The notes under the pieces were generated by a model. The model was not told the DNA's origin, made no database searches, and was given only the letters and a program-made list of their open reading frames with translations. Made by a program: the position numbers and the translations under genes. Shown one piece after another: positions 5,881-6,548 of a stretch of 6,548 nt of DNA. Location of the stretch: positions 1 through 6,548 of the forward strand of contig JAJYXX010000347.1 of assembly GCA_021801545.1 (NCBI GenBank), given 5' to 3'. Every line of letters starts with the position of its first letter. The stretch's first letter is position 1. Source of the stretch: Chloroflexota bacterium (GTDB lineage Bacteria > Chloroflexota > Limnocylindria > Limnocylindrales > CSP1-4).

Positions 5881-6548
5881 ATGGACCCGATGGCGCGAGC
5901 ACTCGAGCTCGCCACCCGCGTGCTCGGACGGACCGCCCCGAACCCACCCGTCGGCGCGGTCGTCGTCCGCAACGGCGCGATCGTCGGCGAAGGGTACCAC
6001 CCGGGTGCGGGCCAGCCACACGCCGAGGCCGTCGCGCTGGCGGAGGCAGGTGAGCGTGCCCGCGGTGCGACGCTCTTCGTGACCCTCGAGCCGTGCGCCC
6101 ACCACGGCCGAACACCGCCCTGCACGGAGGCGATCCTCGCCGCCGGCGTCGCCGAGGTCCACTACACGATCGACGACCCCGACCCCCGGGTCTCCGGGCG
6201 CGGCCGGCGTGCTCTCGAGGCGGCGGGCGTCCGGGTCGCGGCCGGGGAGCGCGCCGGACAGGCGGCCGAGCTCCTGCGCGGTTACCTGGCACGCCAGTGC
6301 ACGGGCCGTCCGTGGGTGAGCGCGAAGTACGCGATGAGCCTCGACGGCAAGATCGCGACCCGGACCGGTGATTCGCGCTGGATCAGCAGCGACGTCTCCC
6401 GCCGCTACGTGCATGCGCTCCGCGATCGCGTCGACGCGATCGTCGTCGGGATCGGGACGGTCCTCGCCGACGATCCGTCACTCACGGTTCGCCCGACGCC
6501 GCCCGACGGTCGTCAGCCTCTTCGGGTGGTCGTCGATTCCCGGCTTCG
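5881..6548 (+). CDS. ribD: Bifunctional riboflavin biosynthesis protein RibD, N-terminal two thirds (3' end outside window)
   Basis: RibD deaminates the GTP-derived pyrimidine (diaminohydroxyphosphoribosylaminopyrimidine) and then reduces its ribosyl side chain with NADPH, the second and third steps of riboflavin synthesis. The frame is open from ATG 5881 to the window edge, 222 full codons. The deaminase domain shows TAPNPPVGAVVV (18-29), the Zn-binding PHAEA (His47, Glu49), VTLEPCAHHGRTPPC (67-81, Zn ligands Cys72 and Cys81) and DDPDPRVSGRG (178-proximal region at nucleotides 6172-6204). The reductase domain begins near residue 145 with SAKYAMSLDGKIAT (147-160), SRWISS (165-170) and VLADDPSLTVR (194-204). 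ATG 5881 has AAGG 7 bases upstream; ATG 5890 is an alternative start, 11 bases after GGAG. It lies directly behind the FMN riboswitch, and ribE, ribBA and ribH are expected downstream. Confidence 0.96.
   Translation, partial: MDPMARALELATRVLGRTAPNPPVGAVVVRNGAIVGEGYHPGAGQPHAEAVALAEAGERARGATLFVTLEPCAHHGRTPPCTEAILAAGVAEVHYTIDDPDPRVSGRGRRALEAAGVRVAAGERAGQAAELLRGYLARQCTGRPWVSAKYAMSLDGKIATRTGDSRWISSDVSRRYVHALRDRVDAIVVGIGTVLADDPSLTVRPTPPDGRQPLRVVVDSRL

Noticed and set aside
4611..6125. 504-residue open frame on the minus strand across the permease, riboswitch and ribD
   Set aside because: It is antisense to two clear genes and a riboswitch, has Arg/Asp/Glu/Pro-rich composition typical of GC-rich antisense frames, and shows no recognisable domain.
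1..6548. Mobile element, CRISPR array, tRNA or defence system
   Set aside because: No regularly spaced repeats, terminal inverted repeats, transposase or integrase motifs, or tRNA cloverleaf elements were seen; all coding space is filled by thiamine and riboflavin genes.

Overview
The window is a GC-rich, densely packed bacterial segment, apparently all transcribed on the + strand. It holds two cofactor-biosynthesis loci end to end: a thiamine cluster (1-5540) and the start of a riboflavin operon (about 5588-6548). The high GC content, GTG starts, Shine-Dalgarno-led overlapping genes and an extended -10 promoter before an FMN riboswitch are typical of high-GC bacteria such as Chloroflexota or Actinomycetota. 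I lean weakly to Chloroflexota from gene order. The sequence alone does not settle the phylum.

Thiamine locus: the 3' part of thiC (HMP-P synthase), thiD (HMP/HMP-P kinase), thiM (hydroxyethylthiazole kinase), thiE (thiamine-phosphate synthase), thiL (thiamine-phosphate kinase), and a 12-helix NCS1 permease most like the CytX group of predicted hydroxymethylpyrimidine transporters. Junctions from thiC to thiL overlap by 1 to 8 bases, and the permease begins 8 bases after thiL, so this is almost certainly one translationally coupled operon. It covers pyrimidine synthesis (ThiC, ThiD), pyrimidine uptake (permease), thiazole salvage (ThiM), coupling (ThiE) and final phosphorylation to TPP (ThiL). 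No de novo thiazole genes (thiG, thiS, thiO/thiH, thiF) are present here. Any TPP riboswitch would lie upstream of thiC, outside the window.

Riboflavin locus: the 340-base non-coding gap 5541-5880 holds a TGCTAGACT extended -10 promoter whose predicted start falls at the first helix of a complete FMN riboswitch (5604-5788). The aptamer core is canonical, but helices P3, P4 and P5 are enlarged by extra stem-loops. Downstream there is no U-rich terminator. Instead there is an 8-bp inverted repeat, then a hairpin that pairs with the ribosome-binding region of ribD, which suggests translational control. ribD (bifunctional deaminase/reductase) starts at 5881 and runs off the right edge.

I saw no mobile elements, CRISPR arrays, tRNAs or rRNAs, and no clear new multi-gene system. 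The most unusual content is the architecture of the FMN riboswitch and its leader.
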